Assembly (NCBI GenBank): GCA_038889235.1
Contig: JAWAHN010000003.1
Span: forward strand, 177,703-241,702
Source of the DNA: Candidatus Jordarchaeales archaeon
GTDB taxonomy: Archaea; Asgardarchaeota; Jordiarchaeia; Jordiarchaeales; Freyrarchaeaceae
Direction: 5' to 3'
Length of the DNA: 64,000 nt
Both the position numbers and the translations under genes were made by a program. The notes under the pieces were generated by a model. It was not told the origin of the DNA. It saw only the letters and a program-made list of their open reading frames with translations, and did not search any database. Below, piece by piece: positions 43,301 through 52,240 of the stretch; position 1 is the first letter of the stretch, and the number at the start of each line of letters is the position of its first letter.

Positions 43301-45859
43301 TTACACTATGCTTTTCTCCCTGATGTACTCTTCTGTTATGGTTGTTTCTTCTCCTTTGATTATTTTTCTAAGTGAGCTTATTGCTCCCGGTTTTGAGAGG
43401 GGTTGGTTGTTTGAGCCGCACTGCCATGAGTGTGTGCAACGTGGGCAGCCGCTCTCGCTCTCGCACCCGCATTCTTCAAGTATGTTTAACGCCCTCTTGA
43501 AAGCTTCTTCCAGTCGATTGTAAAGTAGTAGGGATATTCCGTTTCCTCCCGGGCAGGCGTCGTACGCGAATATTACACCTGATGTTCCCATAGAGATGCC
43601 GCCCACTTCGCCACTGCCTCCCCCGGTGAGCATGTTGCTGCTCTCCAGCACAACGTGTTCCACGGCGTGGAAGCTTCCAGCTAGGAACAGGTCGACATCT
43701 TTCTCTGACATTTCCCCTTCAAGGTCGGGTTGCGGCGCCCTGAAAACTATTCCCAACGTGTCGAAGGAGTATTCTATGGGTTCAGCCAGCGGCTCCATTG
43801 TCACGATTTCGTCGCTCAGTATTTCCCTCACCACGTATTGATCGACGACCTGGGTTACGTTAAGCTTGCAGTAGAGGGCTTCGACGCCGAACACCTTTTT
43901 CCGCTCCATGGTTTCCAGTATTTCTGGCTGTGAGTGGAAGAGGGCTTGAGTCCTGTAAGGGTAGTCGTCTGGGAGGGGTTCAACTTCAGCAATTCCGACG
44001 CCCCCCTTGAACTTGAAGGACTTTGAAAGGTAGTTTCGCCCACCATGCATGTAGACGGCGTTCGGGAAAAGCTCTCTAGCAGCGAAGGGCATCTCCCTCT
44101 CCCCTATCCTCCTCTTTCCCTCGTATATCTCGACGACCTCCCCGATCCCCCTTATGTTGTACCTAGCAGTCTTTTTGCGCGCTTCACGGGTGGCGTAAAG
44201 CAAGCCGCCGCGCTCAACGAGTAAGCCCTCCCTCTTCAGCTTCTCTATCACTGGCTGGAACTCCTGAAACTCTCCGGGGCTCAGCGGCTTATCCATGGCT
44301 GCGAAGAGTATCTGGTACTCTGCGACCACGGGGTTTCCCGGCTCCACGTAGGCTGGGTCTACGTCTGAAAAGTAGGTTTCCGGGTGGTTCTTGTAGTATG
44401 TACTCATGGGATCCTCGTCCCTCAGCGCGACCACGCAGATGCTCTCTTGCCCCTTCCTGCCCGCGCGTCCAATCCTCTGAAGGAAGCGGGTGTACCCGGT
44501 GATCATGGAAACAACGGCGTCCAAGTCGCCTATATCTATGCCGAGCTCAAGTGTCGGCGTAGCGATAATGCACTTAGCTTCGCCCTGCTTAAACTTCTTC
44601 TCAACCTCCCTCCGGTGCTCCTCTGGTAGCCCGCCCCTGTGTATTAGCACGTTGAGACCTCTCCGCCTCGCTATCCTGAATATTGTTTCAGCGTCCTTGT
44701 GCGTGTTAGCGAAGACCAAGGTTTTCAGCCCAGCTCCAATGCACTTTGCCAGCGCGTCCACTATCATAGTCCTGAAAGAGCGACCAGTTGGGTATAGCAT
44801 TACGAGGTGCATTCGTCCCCTCTTCCCCTCACTGCACTTGACCACTTCCACATTCCCGTCGACGAGTCGGGCCCAGAATTCTTCCGGGTTGCTTATCGTC
44901 GCCGATGCACCTATGACTTGAAAGCCGCCGAAAATTCTCTTCATCCTCCGCAGTATGAAGTGAACGTTTGCCCCGAAAGCGCCAACATACTGGTGCACTT
45001 CGTCGAGAACGACGAACTTCGCAGTTGATATTATGCGGGCGAACTCGTCCCTCCTCTTAAGGTGGTAGTCTATCATGTCGAAATTCGTTATCAAGACGTC
45101 GGGCGGGTTTCCGTAGATCTTCCTCCTCTCATGCTGCGGCGTGTCCCCGTCGAGGACGGCGACAGTTATGCCCGCGTGTCTACCTAGAGCTTGAAGCTTC
45201 GCTAGTTGATCTCTGTTGAGGGCCTTAGTCGGGTATATGAAGAGAGCTGAGACCCCCCGCCTCTGGACTCTAAGCCCGCCGAACACTGCCCTTGACTGGA
45301 GTATCATGTGAAAGATGGGGAGCGCGAACGCCTCAGTTTTCCCCGTCGCGGTGGGAGCTACGATCAAAACGTTTTTTCCTTCGAGGATCCTGCTAATCGC
45401 CTCCTCTTGGAACTTGTAGAGCCTCTCTATCCCTGCTTTTCTGAGCGCGTGGACGAGTGGGGGTGCGAGCCCGCTGCTCTCTACGCTGACACCCTTGGAC
45501 GGCTCGACAGCCTTCCATAAGTCGTATTTCACGACGTAGTCCTGTCCTAGGAGGAGGTCCCTAACTACGGGGGGAACCTCGTTGAACGTCAACCCAGCTC
45601 TCCTAAGCTCCTCTTCAATCGACCAGAGGGGGCGAATCAGACCCAGCTCCTCTAACCTCGCTTTTCCTAGCTCTTCCACAACCCCCCTTTCTAAGGCTTC
45701 TTGCAGCTCGATGAACGCCTTAACCCTGCTATCGGCTTCACTGGACGTTACGAAGCGTAGTCCACAGGACGTGCAGTAAACAAGGTAGCCTCCGGAGTCC
45801 AGTTCGCGGAACATTAGGTCCTCGCCGCATCTAGGACAGGGATACAAGGAGCCCACCAA
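43301..45859 (-). CDS. MrfA/YprA-like DEXH helicase with DUF1998 domain
   Basis: 852 aa. An N-terminal zinc ribbon (CPRCGEDLMF, then YCTSCGLRF) precedes the SF2 helicase core with Walker A APTATGKTEA, DEVH, SATI and QRIGRAGRKGQ. The C-terminal four-Cys domain (GCPRCTHSWQCG with upstream C-x3-C) is the DUF1998 signature. Relatives include bacterial MrfA (mitomycin C repair) and eukaryotic Hrq1, which act on DNA crosslinks. The extra N-terminal zinc ribbon is notable. It is divergent from reverse gyrase with about 190 bases between them. No MrfB-type exonuclease is nearby. Confidence 0.88.
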   Translation of the reverse strand: MVGSLYPCPRCGEDLMFRELDSGGYLVYCTSCGLRFVTSSEADSRVKAFIELQEALERGVVEELGKARLEELGLIRPLWSIEEELRRAGLTFNEVPPVVRDLLLGQDYVVKYDLWKAVEPSKGVSVESSGLAPPLVHALRKAGIERLYKFQEEAISRILEGKNVLIVAPTATGKTEAFALPIFHMILQSRAVFGGLRVQRRGVSALFIYPTKALNRDQLAKLQALGRHAGITVAVLDGDTPQHERRKIYGNPPDVLITNFDMIDYHLKRRDEFARIISTAKFVVLDEVHQYVGAFGANVHFILRRMKRIFGGFQVIGASATISNPEEFWARLVDGNVEVVKCSEGKRGRMHLVMLYPTGRSFRTMIVDALAKCIGAGLKTLVFANTHKDAETIFRIARRRGLNVLIHRGGLPEEHRREVEKKFKQGEAKCIIATPTLELGIDIGDLDAVVSMITGYTRFLQRIGRAGRKGQESICVVALRDEDPMSTYYKNHPETYFSDVDPAYVEPGNPVVAEYQILFAAMDKPLSPGEFQEFQPVIEKLKREGLLVERGGLLYATREARKKTARYNIRGIGEVVEIYEGKRRIGEREMPFAARELFPNAVYMHGGRNYLSKSFKFKGGVGIAEVEPLPDDYPYRTQALFHSQPEILETMERKKVFGVEALYCKLNVTQVVDQYVVREILSDEIVTMEPLAEPIEYSFDTLGIVFRAPQPDLEGEMSEKDVDLFLAGSFHAVEHVVLESSNMLTGGGSGEVGGISMGTSGVIFAYDACPGGNGISLLLYNRLEEAFKRALNILEECGCESESGCPRCTHSWQCGSNNQPLSKPGAISSLRKIIKGEETTITEEYIREKSIV

Positions 45860-45975
45860 TTGAATGAAGGCGGACGAAAACTAAAAATTCTTTCCAGAAA
45901 GCAACCGGGGGCCGGCAGTCCCGCTGAGCTGCTTTCACCTTTCAGCTTCAGAAGAGTTTAAGAAACTTGTGCAGT

Positions 45976-45992
45976 GGTTTTTTAAGCAGCGA
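45976..45992 (+). promoter_or_regulatory. Promoter of reverse gyrase
   Basis: GTGGTTTTTTAAGCAGC provides a TATA-like TTTTTTAAG about 60 bases before ATG 46047 and about 35 bases before the alternative TTG 46020. Confidence 0.45.
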
Positions 45993-46046
45993 GATGTTAA
46001 TTGATGATTAAAGGAGCGTTTGCGAGAAGCACATCTGGGTGGTCTA

Positions 46047-49000
46047 ATGGCTGACGGGGTGTTTGCCGGGCTTTGTCCTTCGTGTGGAGGGGATTTAACG
46101 CTCGACGAGGTTGAGTTAATGACGTGCAAGAATACGGGTGCCCGACTATGCATGTTCGACATAGACCAGGAGTTCAAAGAGTTCCTCGAGTTCTTCAGGG
46201 TTGCTGTCGGCGCCAATCCCCGCGCTTTTCAAAGGCTGTGGGCTAGACGTATTTTGAGGGGGGAGAGCTTCGCCGCTGTAGCTCCAACCGGAACCGGTAA
46301 GACCTCCTTCGGCGCGGCTATGGCCCTATTCTTAGCGGGAAGGGGGCTTAAATCGTATTTGATAGTTCCAACCACGCTTCTCGTGAGACAGGTTGTAGAA
46401 ACTCTTAACGAGTTTATGGAGAGAACGGGCGTTAAGGTGGACTTGATATGGTACCACTCCGGGTTGAGGGGGGAGGAGAAGGAGAGGTTCTTCAGGTCAC
46501 TCTCAGAAGGGGGCTTCCAGATACTTGTGACCACATCCCAATTTCTTTCAGCCCACTTTAGTAAACTCAAGGGGAACGTGTTCAACTTTCTTTTCGTCGA
46601 CGACGTCGACTCCGTCCTTAAGGCTTCGAGGAACGTTGAACGCCTCCTCACGCTCCTAGGCTTCGAGGTGGTTAACGGCAGATGGATGGGTGAGCCCGCC
46701 GGAGTCTTAATGGTTTCAACGGCGACCGCGAAAACTGGTGGTAAAGTTGTGCTTTTCAAGAAGTTGCTAGACTTCGACGTAGGTAGCTCGAGCTTCGAGG
46801 TAAGGAACATAGAGGACGTGTACTTTGGCAGGAAGAGCCTGGATAACTTATTGAGTACTGTGAAGTTGATGGGCGGAGGAGGGATAGTCTACTGTTCATC
46901 TTCTGAGGAGGCAGAGCACGTCATGGAGTTCCTAAACGCTAACGGCATCAGGGCTGGTTTCGTCGGAGTTAGGAGCAAAAAAGACTTCGACGAGTTCTGC
47001 CGCGGCGAGCTCGACGTGCTGGTTGGGGCAGCGTACTACTACGGGCTCCTGGTTAGGGGCTTAAATCTCCCGGAGAGGGTTAGGTACACGGTGTTCTACG
47101 GGGCCCCCTTCTTCCGCGTCAGACTAGTAGACTTAGACTCTGCTTCGACGAGGTTACTTAGAGTTCTTGCCGGAATATTCAAGGACGATGAACGGTTGAA
47201 GCCTTACATTGCAAACGTGGAGAAGTACGCGGAGAAAGTGCGCACCATACTCAAGGAAAACTTTCCAGAGATGAAGCCGAGCGTTGACGACGTCGTGGTT
47301 AGGGAGAACGAAATCCTCCTTCCGGACGTGAGGACGTACATTCAGGGGTCTGGGAGAGCTTCCCGCCTCCACGCCGGGGGGATAACGAAGGGTGTATCCA
47401 TACTGCTCGAGGATGAAAAGCTCGCCGGCGCCTTCATCAAGAGGGCAAGCTACTACGATATCGAGTTCAAGGGGAAGGATGAGGTCGACTTTGAAAGGTT
47501 GAAGGAGGAAGTTGACCGCTCGAGGAGAGAAGTAAGAGTGTCTGAAGTAGAGCTGGTGAGACCCGCCCTCTTCATAGTTGAGAGCCCGACTAAGGCGAGA
47601 CAAATAGCACGGTTCTTCGGGCAGCCGAGCATGAAGGTTTTCAGGGACAAGAACGGCGAAGTGGTTCTTATCGCCTACGAAGTAGCCACCGGGAAGTACG
47701 TAATGACCGTGACCGCCTCCCTGGGGCACATAGTCGACCTGGTTAGGGATAGAGGGTTTTTCGGCGTGCTCGTCGAGGAAAATCACAGGTATATCCCAGT
47801 TTACGGTGCAATCAAGAGGTGCAGGGGTTGCGGTTACCAGTACGTTGGGGAAGGCGTCTGTCCAAGGTGCGAGGGAAGGGACGTCGGAGCCCCTATTGAC
47901 TCTAAGTCGAGGATAGAGGTCCTCAGGAGGCTTGCAAAGGATGTTGAGCTAGTCATAGTGGGCACAGACCCCGACGCTGAAGGAGAGAAAATAGCATGGG
48001 ACCTAAAGGTCCTCCTCAAGCCGTGCGCGAGGGAAATTAAGAGAGCTGAGTTCCACGAGGTCACGAAGAAAGCGGTGATTCAAGCACTAAACCAGCTTAG
48101 GGATGTGGATGAGAAGCTTGTGGAGGCTCAGATAGTCAGGAGAGTGGAGGACAGGTGGGATGGCTTCTCCCTCAGCAGAAAACTGTGGGATCGTTTCAGG
48201 GACTACAATCTTTCTGCTGGAAGAGTACAGTCGCCAGTCCTAGGCTGGATAATAAAGAGGGCTGAGGAAAGCAGGAAGAAGAGGCCTGTAACCATTGTGG
48301 ACGAGCTATCACTGGTCATAGACGGGCTGGCGAGCAGAGAACCCATGCTCGAGATAAAGCTCTTGGAGAGGAGGGTTGAAAAACAGACTCCACCGCCGCC
48401 ATACACAACCGACATGCTTCTTAGGGACGCGAACGCCATTCTAAAAATCCCAGTTGACAGGACCATGCAACTCGCGCAGGACCTCTTCGAGAACGGCTTG
48501 ATAACTTACCACAGGACTGATAGCACTAGGGTGAGTGAGAGGGGGCTTGCCGTCGCGAAAGAGTACCTAAAGGAGGAGTTCACGCCGAGAACGTGGGAGG
48601 CTGAAGGAGCACATGAGGCGATAAGGCCGACTAGGCCGCTTGACAGAGTGAGCCTCGTGCGGCTCATCGAGGAAGGAGTCATAGGGCTGTCCATGGAGCT
48701 CACCCCAAGCCACCTCGCACTGTACGACCTCATATTCAGGCGGTTCATGGCTTCGCAGTGCCCACCTGTCAAAGTGGTCAAGGATGTTTACAGGGTTGTC
48801 GCCGACGGTGTTGAAACCACAGAGGTCAGAGTGATCGAAGCCGAGGGTAAAGCATACCAGCTCTACAAATACATGCTACCCCCGATCAAGCCCCCGCTGC
48901 CTGAAGGCATGCGGAAGGTTAAAGCGAGAGTGCTACGCCTGCCAAAAGAACCATTGTACACGCAGTCAGATGTCATCAGGCTAATGAAAGAGAAAGGGAT

Positions 49001-49307
49001 AGGTAGACCGTCAACGTACGCCACCATAATCCAAAAGCTCCTCATAAGGGAGTACGTTAGAGAGGTTAAGAAGGGGAAGCTTATACCCACGGAAAGGGGT
49101 GTGGAAGTGTATAACTACCTCAACCAGCACTACGGGAAGTTCATTTCGGAGGAGCGGACGAGGCAGCTTGAGGAGAAGATGAGCATGATAGAAAAAGGTC
49201 TGCTCAACTACCAGGAGGCGCTGGACGAGATATACCACGAAGTGAGGAGCCAGATACTCCCGGTAGGAGAGGAAGCACGAATACCAACATCTACCTCGCC
49301 AGAGTAG
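46047..49307 (+). CDS. rgy: Reverse gyrase
   Basis: 1086 aa. The N-terminal zinc finger (CPSCGGDL with a second Cys pair 13 and 20 residues on) is followed by an SF2 helicase module with Walker A APTGTGKTS near residue 79. The type IA topoisomerase half starts near 506 (FIVESPTKARQIARF). It contains a second zinc finger (CRGCGYQYVGEGVCPRC near 592), the TOPRIM acids GTDPDAEGEK, and the active Tyr821 in LITYHRTDSTRVS. The enzyme introduces positive supercoils and is found in hyperthermophiles. I prefer ATG 46047; TTG 46020 behind AAAGGAG is also possible and adds nine residues. Its length is slightly below the common 1100-1250 range. Confidence 0.96.
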   Translation: MADGVFAGLCPSCGGDLTLDEVELMTCKNTGARLCMFDIDQEFKEFLEFFRVAVGANPRAFQRLWARRILRGESFAAVAPTGTGKTSFGAAMALFLAGRGLKSYLIVPTTLLVRQVVETLNEFMERTGVKVDLIWYHSGLRGEEKERFFRSLSEGGFQILVTTSQFLSAHFSKLKGNVFNFLFVDDVDSVLKASRNVERLLTLLGFEVVNGRWMGEPAGVLMVSTATAKTGGKVVLFKKLLDFDVGSSSFEVRNIEDVYFGRKSLDNLLSTVKLMGGGGIVYCSSSEEAEHVMEFLNANGIRAGFVGVRSKKDFDEFCRGELDVLVGAAYYYGLLVRGLNLPERVRYTVFYGAPFFRVRLVDLDSASTRLLRVLAGIFKDDERLKPYIANVEKYAEKVRTILKENFPEMKPSVDDVVVRENEILLPDVRTYIQGSGRASRLHAGGITKGVSILLEDEKLAGAFIKRASYYDIEFKGKDEVDFERLKEEVDRSRREVRVSEVELVRPALFIVESPTKARQIARFFGQPSMKVFRDKNGEVVLIAYEVATGKYVMTVTASLGHIVDLVRDRGFFGVLVEENHRYIPVYGAIKRCRGCGYQYVGEGVCPRCEGRDVGAPIDSKSRIEVLRRLAKDVELVIVGTDPDAEGEKIAWDLKVLLKPCAREIKRAEFHEVTKKAVIQALNQLRDVDEKLVEAQIVRRVEDRWDGFSLSRKLWDRFRDYNLSAGRVQSPVLGWIIKRAEESRKKRPVTIVDELSLVIDGLASREPMLEIKLLERRVEKQTPPPPYTTDMLLRDANAILKIPVDRTMQLAQDLFENGLITYHRTDSTRVSERGLAVAKEYLKEEFTPRTWEAEGAHEAIRPTRPLDRVSLVRLIEEGVIGLSMELTPSHLALYDLIFRRFMASQCPPVKVVKDVYRVVADGVETTEVRVIEAEGKAYQLYKYMLPPIKPPLPEGMRKVKARVLRLPKEPLYTQSDVIRLMKEKGIGRPSTYATIIQKLLIREYVREVKKGKLIPTERGVEVYNYLNQHYGKFISEERTRQLEEKMSMIEKGLLNYQEALDEIYHEVRSQILPVGEEARIPTSTSPE

Positions 49308-49327
49308 CGAGGCAACTGTTTAGAATT

Positions 49328-50638
49328 TCACGGGGCGAGGATACGGCAGCTCCTTAGTCTCAGGTGCGGTCCCCCTTCACCCACGTTGAAACCTTTCTCT
49401 ATGTCTGGCCTAACCCTGAAATCTCTTCCTATAGCGTCGACGCTCGCTAGGAGGTGGGGCAACAACCCGGCAACCCTCACTCCCGCCACCGACCTAACTT
49501 CTTCTCCCTTCTCAACGAGGTAGGCGACTTCCGGCGTGAGAAAGAAGACGCCACTGGATGGAGCCACCCGGCTCTCAGAGAAAGCCCTAACGTAGATCCC
49601 TTCCTTCGTCTCTTCAACTATCTCCCTAGGCTTCCAGTCAAGTGGTTCAAAGTAAATGTTGCTCATCATGGGTCTAGGTTTGTGGTCTACACCACGCGCG
49701 TTTCCAGCCTCGCTCCCACTTGGAGCTGAGAGACGCGTATGGAGGAGGCGCACAACCCCCTTTGCGAGCAGAGTTTTCCTCCTAGCTGCAACTCCTTCGT
49801 CGTCCCATCGGAATGAGCCGTAGCCGTGTTCAAGGGAGGGGTCGTCGACCAACATTAAGCCGTCCGGGAGACTGACTGACTTAAATGGCTCTCCAGTACA
49901 TATGTCTCCTTCAAGCATATGGGCGGCCTCGTGGGCCAGTCCGCCTACGGCTTCACAGTCGAGTATAACGGTCTGCTTCCTCCACCTGAATGTGGGGGGG
50001 AGAGGTTTTGCGTCAGCTGAGTCCAGAGCCCTTGTGACAAAGTCCTCCATGAGACTCCTCCACTCAGCCACCGTCTCCAGCCCGCCTCTCCCCCCAACGC
50101 ATAGGCTCGAGAACCCTTCCCTTAAACCCCTCACAACGAGGTATGCTACCAGGTCTGTTAGTGGGGTAACCTCTCTAACCCTAGCCCCCTCCGAGGTGAT
50201 CAAGGTGCTGTCGGTGATTGTGAAAGACGCCACGACCTCAAGTCTGAACTTCCTGTTTCCGAGAAGGTCGTAAACCATGCCGCTCAGCTCTGATACTAAT
50301 TCTTTCACGCGTTCTGGCTCGAACTCCTCTTGGACACTCCACTTCTTCTCGCCAACCTCCACTTCAACCTCCGCTAGCTTGAAATCTCCCTCAGCCATCA
50401 TAGCCTGCCTCAAAGCTCTTTCACCTATTTCCCTCCCGTCCACGGCGCTGTTCAGGTCCAGACAGGCGACACCATAACCTCTAGCTATACACCTACAGAC
50501 GATCCTGCTGATCTTCGACTCGGAATACTCTGCGGAGTCACCCCTGAAAGCGACACGGGTACACCGCTCTTCCAAAACCCTGACATCGGCGTACCTTGCA
50601 GCTGAAAGAGCTTTGAGAGCTTCTTCAGCAACCCCCAT
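49328..50638 (-). CDS. TldD/PmbA-family metalloprotease with HExxH signature
   Basis: 436 aa. The family order is present: an N-terminal segment with FRGDSAEYSESK, the zinc site GGLAHEAAHMLEGD, and the C-terminal SGSEAGNARGVDHKPRPMMSN and GVFFLTPEVAYLVEKGE. In TldD the zinc motif is HExxxH (for example HEAVGHGLEGD). Here one residue is missing, so the site reads HEAAH, an HExxH. TldD normally pairs with inactive TldE/PmbA to degrade unfolded peptides; no partner gene is adjacent. The base sequence at 49905-49930 supports the shorter motif directly. Confidence 0.88.
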   Translation of the reverse strand: MGVAEEALKALSAARYADVRVLEERCTRVAFRGDSAEYSESKISRIVCRCIARGYGVACLDLNSAVDGREIGERALRQAMMAEGDFKLAEVEVEVGEKKWSVQEEFEPERVKELVSELSGMVYDLLGNRKFRLEVVASFTITDSTLITSEGARVREVTPLTDLVAYLVVRGLREGFSSLCVGGRGGLETVAEWRSLMEDFVTRALDSADAKPLPPTFRWRKQTVILDCEAVGGLAHEAAHMLEGDICTGEPFKSVSLPDGLMLVDDPSLEHGYGSFRWDDEGVAARRKTLLAKGVVRLLHTRLSAPSGSEAGNARGVDHKPRPMMSNIYFEPLDWKPREIVEETKEGIYVRAFSESRVAPSSGVFFLTPEVAYLVEKGEEVRSVAGVRVAGLLPHLLASVDAIGRDFRVRPDIEKGFNVGEGGPHLRLRSCRILAP

Positions 50639-50750
50639 GCGGGCGCAAACCCCTGAAAACTAAAGGTGTAAGGATGTCTTAAAAGCGTCGCCTGCGAAAG
50701 AAAAAATCTTTTTAGAAGCATCGAACCGGTAGTTTGGTGGAGGGACTTCT

Positions 50751-51281
50751 TTGAGCAACGGGAAGGAGGCTTTAAAGAAGCTTATTCTTGAAAAAGGCGT
50801 CGTCAGAGGGAGACCGATTTTCATCTCAAGCACTAGGATGAGCACCTTTTACTTTAACCTGAGACCCATACTCTTCAGCTACGAGGGAAGCCGGCTGGTC
50901 GCCGCAGTACTCCTTCCAATGATTAAGGAGCTAGAAGTCGACTGCATCGGGGGAGTGGAGGACAGCTCTGTCCCAATAGTTATGGCTCTATGCGTCCTCA
51001 ACGGTTACAACGGCTTCTACGTGAGAGAGAAAGCCAAAAAGTACGGTCTCCAGGAGCAGATAGAAGGAAACCTTGGCAAGAAAGCCGTCCTAGTCGACGA
51101 CGTCGCCACAAGCGGGCTCACACTTCTAAACGTTGCACGGATAGTAAGAGCGAGGGGTTGCGAGGTAAAACACGCCGTCGTGATAGTCGACATGTTGGAG
51201 GGCGCCAAGGAAAAGCTCGCCTCTGAGGGAATAAGTCTCAGGTCGGTTTTCACAAGGGAAGACTTCAAAGAAATCAAGTAG
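50751..51281 (+). CDS. pyrE: Orotate phosphoribosyltransferase
   Basis: 176 aa, normal for archaeal PyrE. The PRPP-binding motif is VLVDDVATSG, and the orotate/catalytic-loop segment is GFYVREKAKKYGLQEQIEG. It converts orotate and PRPP to OMP in pyrimidine synthesis. TTG start behind GGTGGAGGG. No other pyr gene is adjacent. A TATA-like AAAATCTTTTTAG precedes the gene near 50703. Confidence 0.93.
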   Translation: MSNGKEALKKLILEKGVVRGRPIFISSTRMSTFYFNLRPILFSYEGSRLVAAVLLPMIKELEVDCIGGVEDSSVPIVMALCVLNGYNGFYVREKAKKYGLQEQIEGNLGKKAVLVDDVATSGLTLLNVARIVRARGCEVKHAVVIVDMLEGAKEKLASEGISLRSVFTREDFKEIK

Positions 51282-51357
51282 AGCCAGATGGGTGTGCTGA
51301 AACCCTGGAAGGGCGATCTTTCACAGCCAGCACCTGCACTAGTACAATGAAAAGAGG

Positions 51358-52113
51358 TTACGTGGAGGAGAGGACGGGTTGCCTCTGTCCGGCAAGCTCG
51401 CGGAGAAGCCTCAGTACAGCCAGCCCGCTCCTCGTAAGCACATACCTCCCCCTAGGTTTTTCTTGTACTACGAAGCCCGCTTCAACAAGCTTGCTGAGGT
51501 GAAACTGCAAGTGGCCCCCCCTCATGCTTGTTGCCCGCTCAAGGTCTGCGAAACTTCTTCCTCCCCTTGAGAGAACTTTGAGAATCCTTATCCGCATAGG
51601 ACTCGACAACGGGGGTAGTAGTTCTGCAATCTTGTCCTCCTCAACCTCGTCGAAGCCGCCAGGCTCCCCGAAGAGAAACTTCACGTTACTTACAGGCCGC
51701 CTCGATCGCTTGATGAGCTCCTCAACCGCCTTGAAAACCCTAGCAGCGTTTTTCAGGCACTTCTCATCTGGGCAGTCCTTAACGTGTTTCTCCAAAGCTT
51801 CAAGGTGCCTCTTGACTTCCACAAGCGCGTCCTCCACCCCCCTATCTGCAACCACTTGGAGCACTTTAAACGCGGCTTTCTCCACCCTTCTAACGCAGAA
51901 GTCCCTTAGACTGCAAGTAGAGACCCCAGCCTTGAAAGCGCTCAAACCCTCATTTACCTCCAGAGATATCTGAGATAACAGCTCCCTCTCAGCCGCCCTC
52001 GCGCCAACCACTTCAAGCATAGCGGTAAGTTGGAGGAGGAGGTCGTGAATGGATCTAACATTCCTCAGTAATTCATCTAGCTTTATGTTGAGCCCGTTGA
52101 GGAGAGACTCCAT
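51358..52113 (-). CDS. Winged-helix transcriptional regulator with Cys-pair sensor domain
   Basis: 251 aa. The C-terminal 80 residues are an ArsR-like winged helix (SSPMRIRILKVLSRGGRSFADLERA, here split by its turn, then HLQFHLSKLVEAGFV and a wing KPRGRYVLT). The N-terminal two thirds are helical. It contains CSLRDFC and CPDEKC pairs, which could bind a metal or a cluster, or form disulfides. ATG 52113 follows GGAGGTG; the frame is open further upstream, but that region contains the divergent promoters. It is divergent from a winged-helix/Fe-S protein and probably regulates it and itself. Confidence 0.8.
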   Translation of the reverse strand: MESLLNGLNIKLDELLRNVRSIHDLLLQLTAMLEVVGARAAERELLSQISLEVNEGLSAFKAGVSTCSLRDFCVRRVEKAAFKVLQVVADRGVEDALVEVKRHLEALEKHVKDCPDEKCLKNAARVFKAVEELIKRSRRPVSNVKFLFGEPGGFDEVEEDKIAELLPPLSSPMRIRILKVLSRGGRSFADLERATSMRGGHLQFHLSKLVEAGFVVQEKPRGRYVLTRSGLAVLRLLRELAGQRQPVLSST

Positions 52114-52157
52114 GCAGTGCACCTCCCCGGGTGTATGGCTAACGATAGGACACTGTA

Positions 52158-52195
52158 CTATATAAAAGTGTAGTAAAAAGGATACTCTTATATAG
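52158..52195. promoter_or_regulatory. Symmetric divergent promoter and likely operator
   Basis: CTATATAAAAGT (52158-52169) and ACTCTTATATAG (52184-52195) form an inverted repeat with one mismatch and a 14-base centre. Each arm is a TATA box: the left serves the gene starting at 52241, the right serves the regulator starting at 52113. One dimeric repressor at the centre could silence both. Confidence 0.55.
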
Positions 52196-52240
52196 AAGTG
52201 GGCGCTGTGCTTCGTGTAGTGCTTCCGACGGGTGAGGTGC

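Noticed and set aside
46229-46810. 193-codon frame antisense to reverse gyrase
   Set aside because: Covered by the strongly supported reverse gyrase helicase domain on the other strand.
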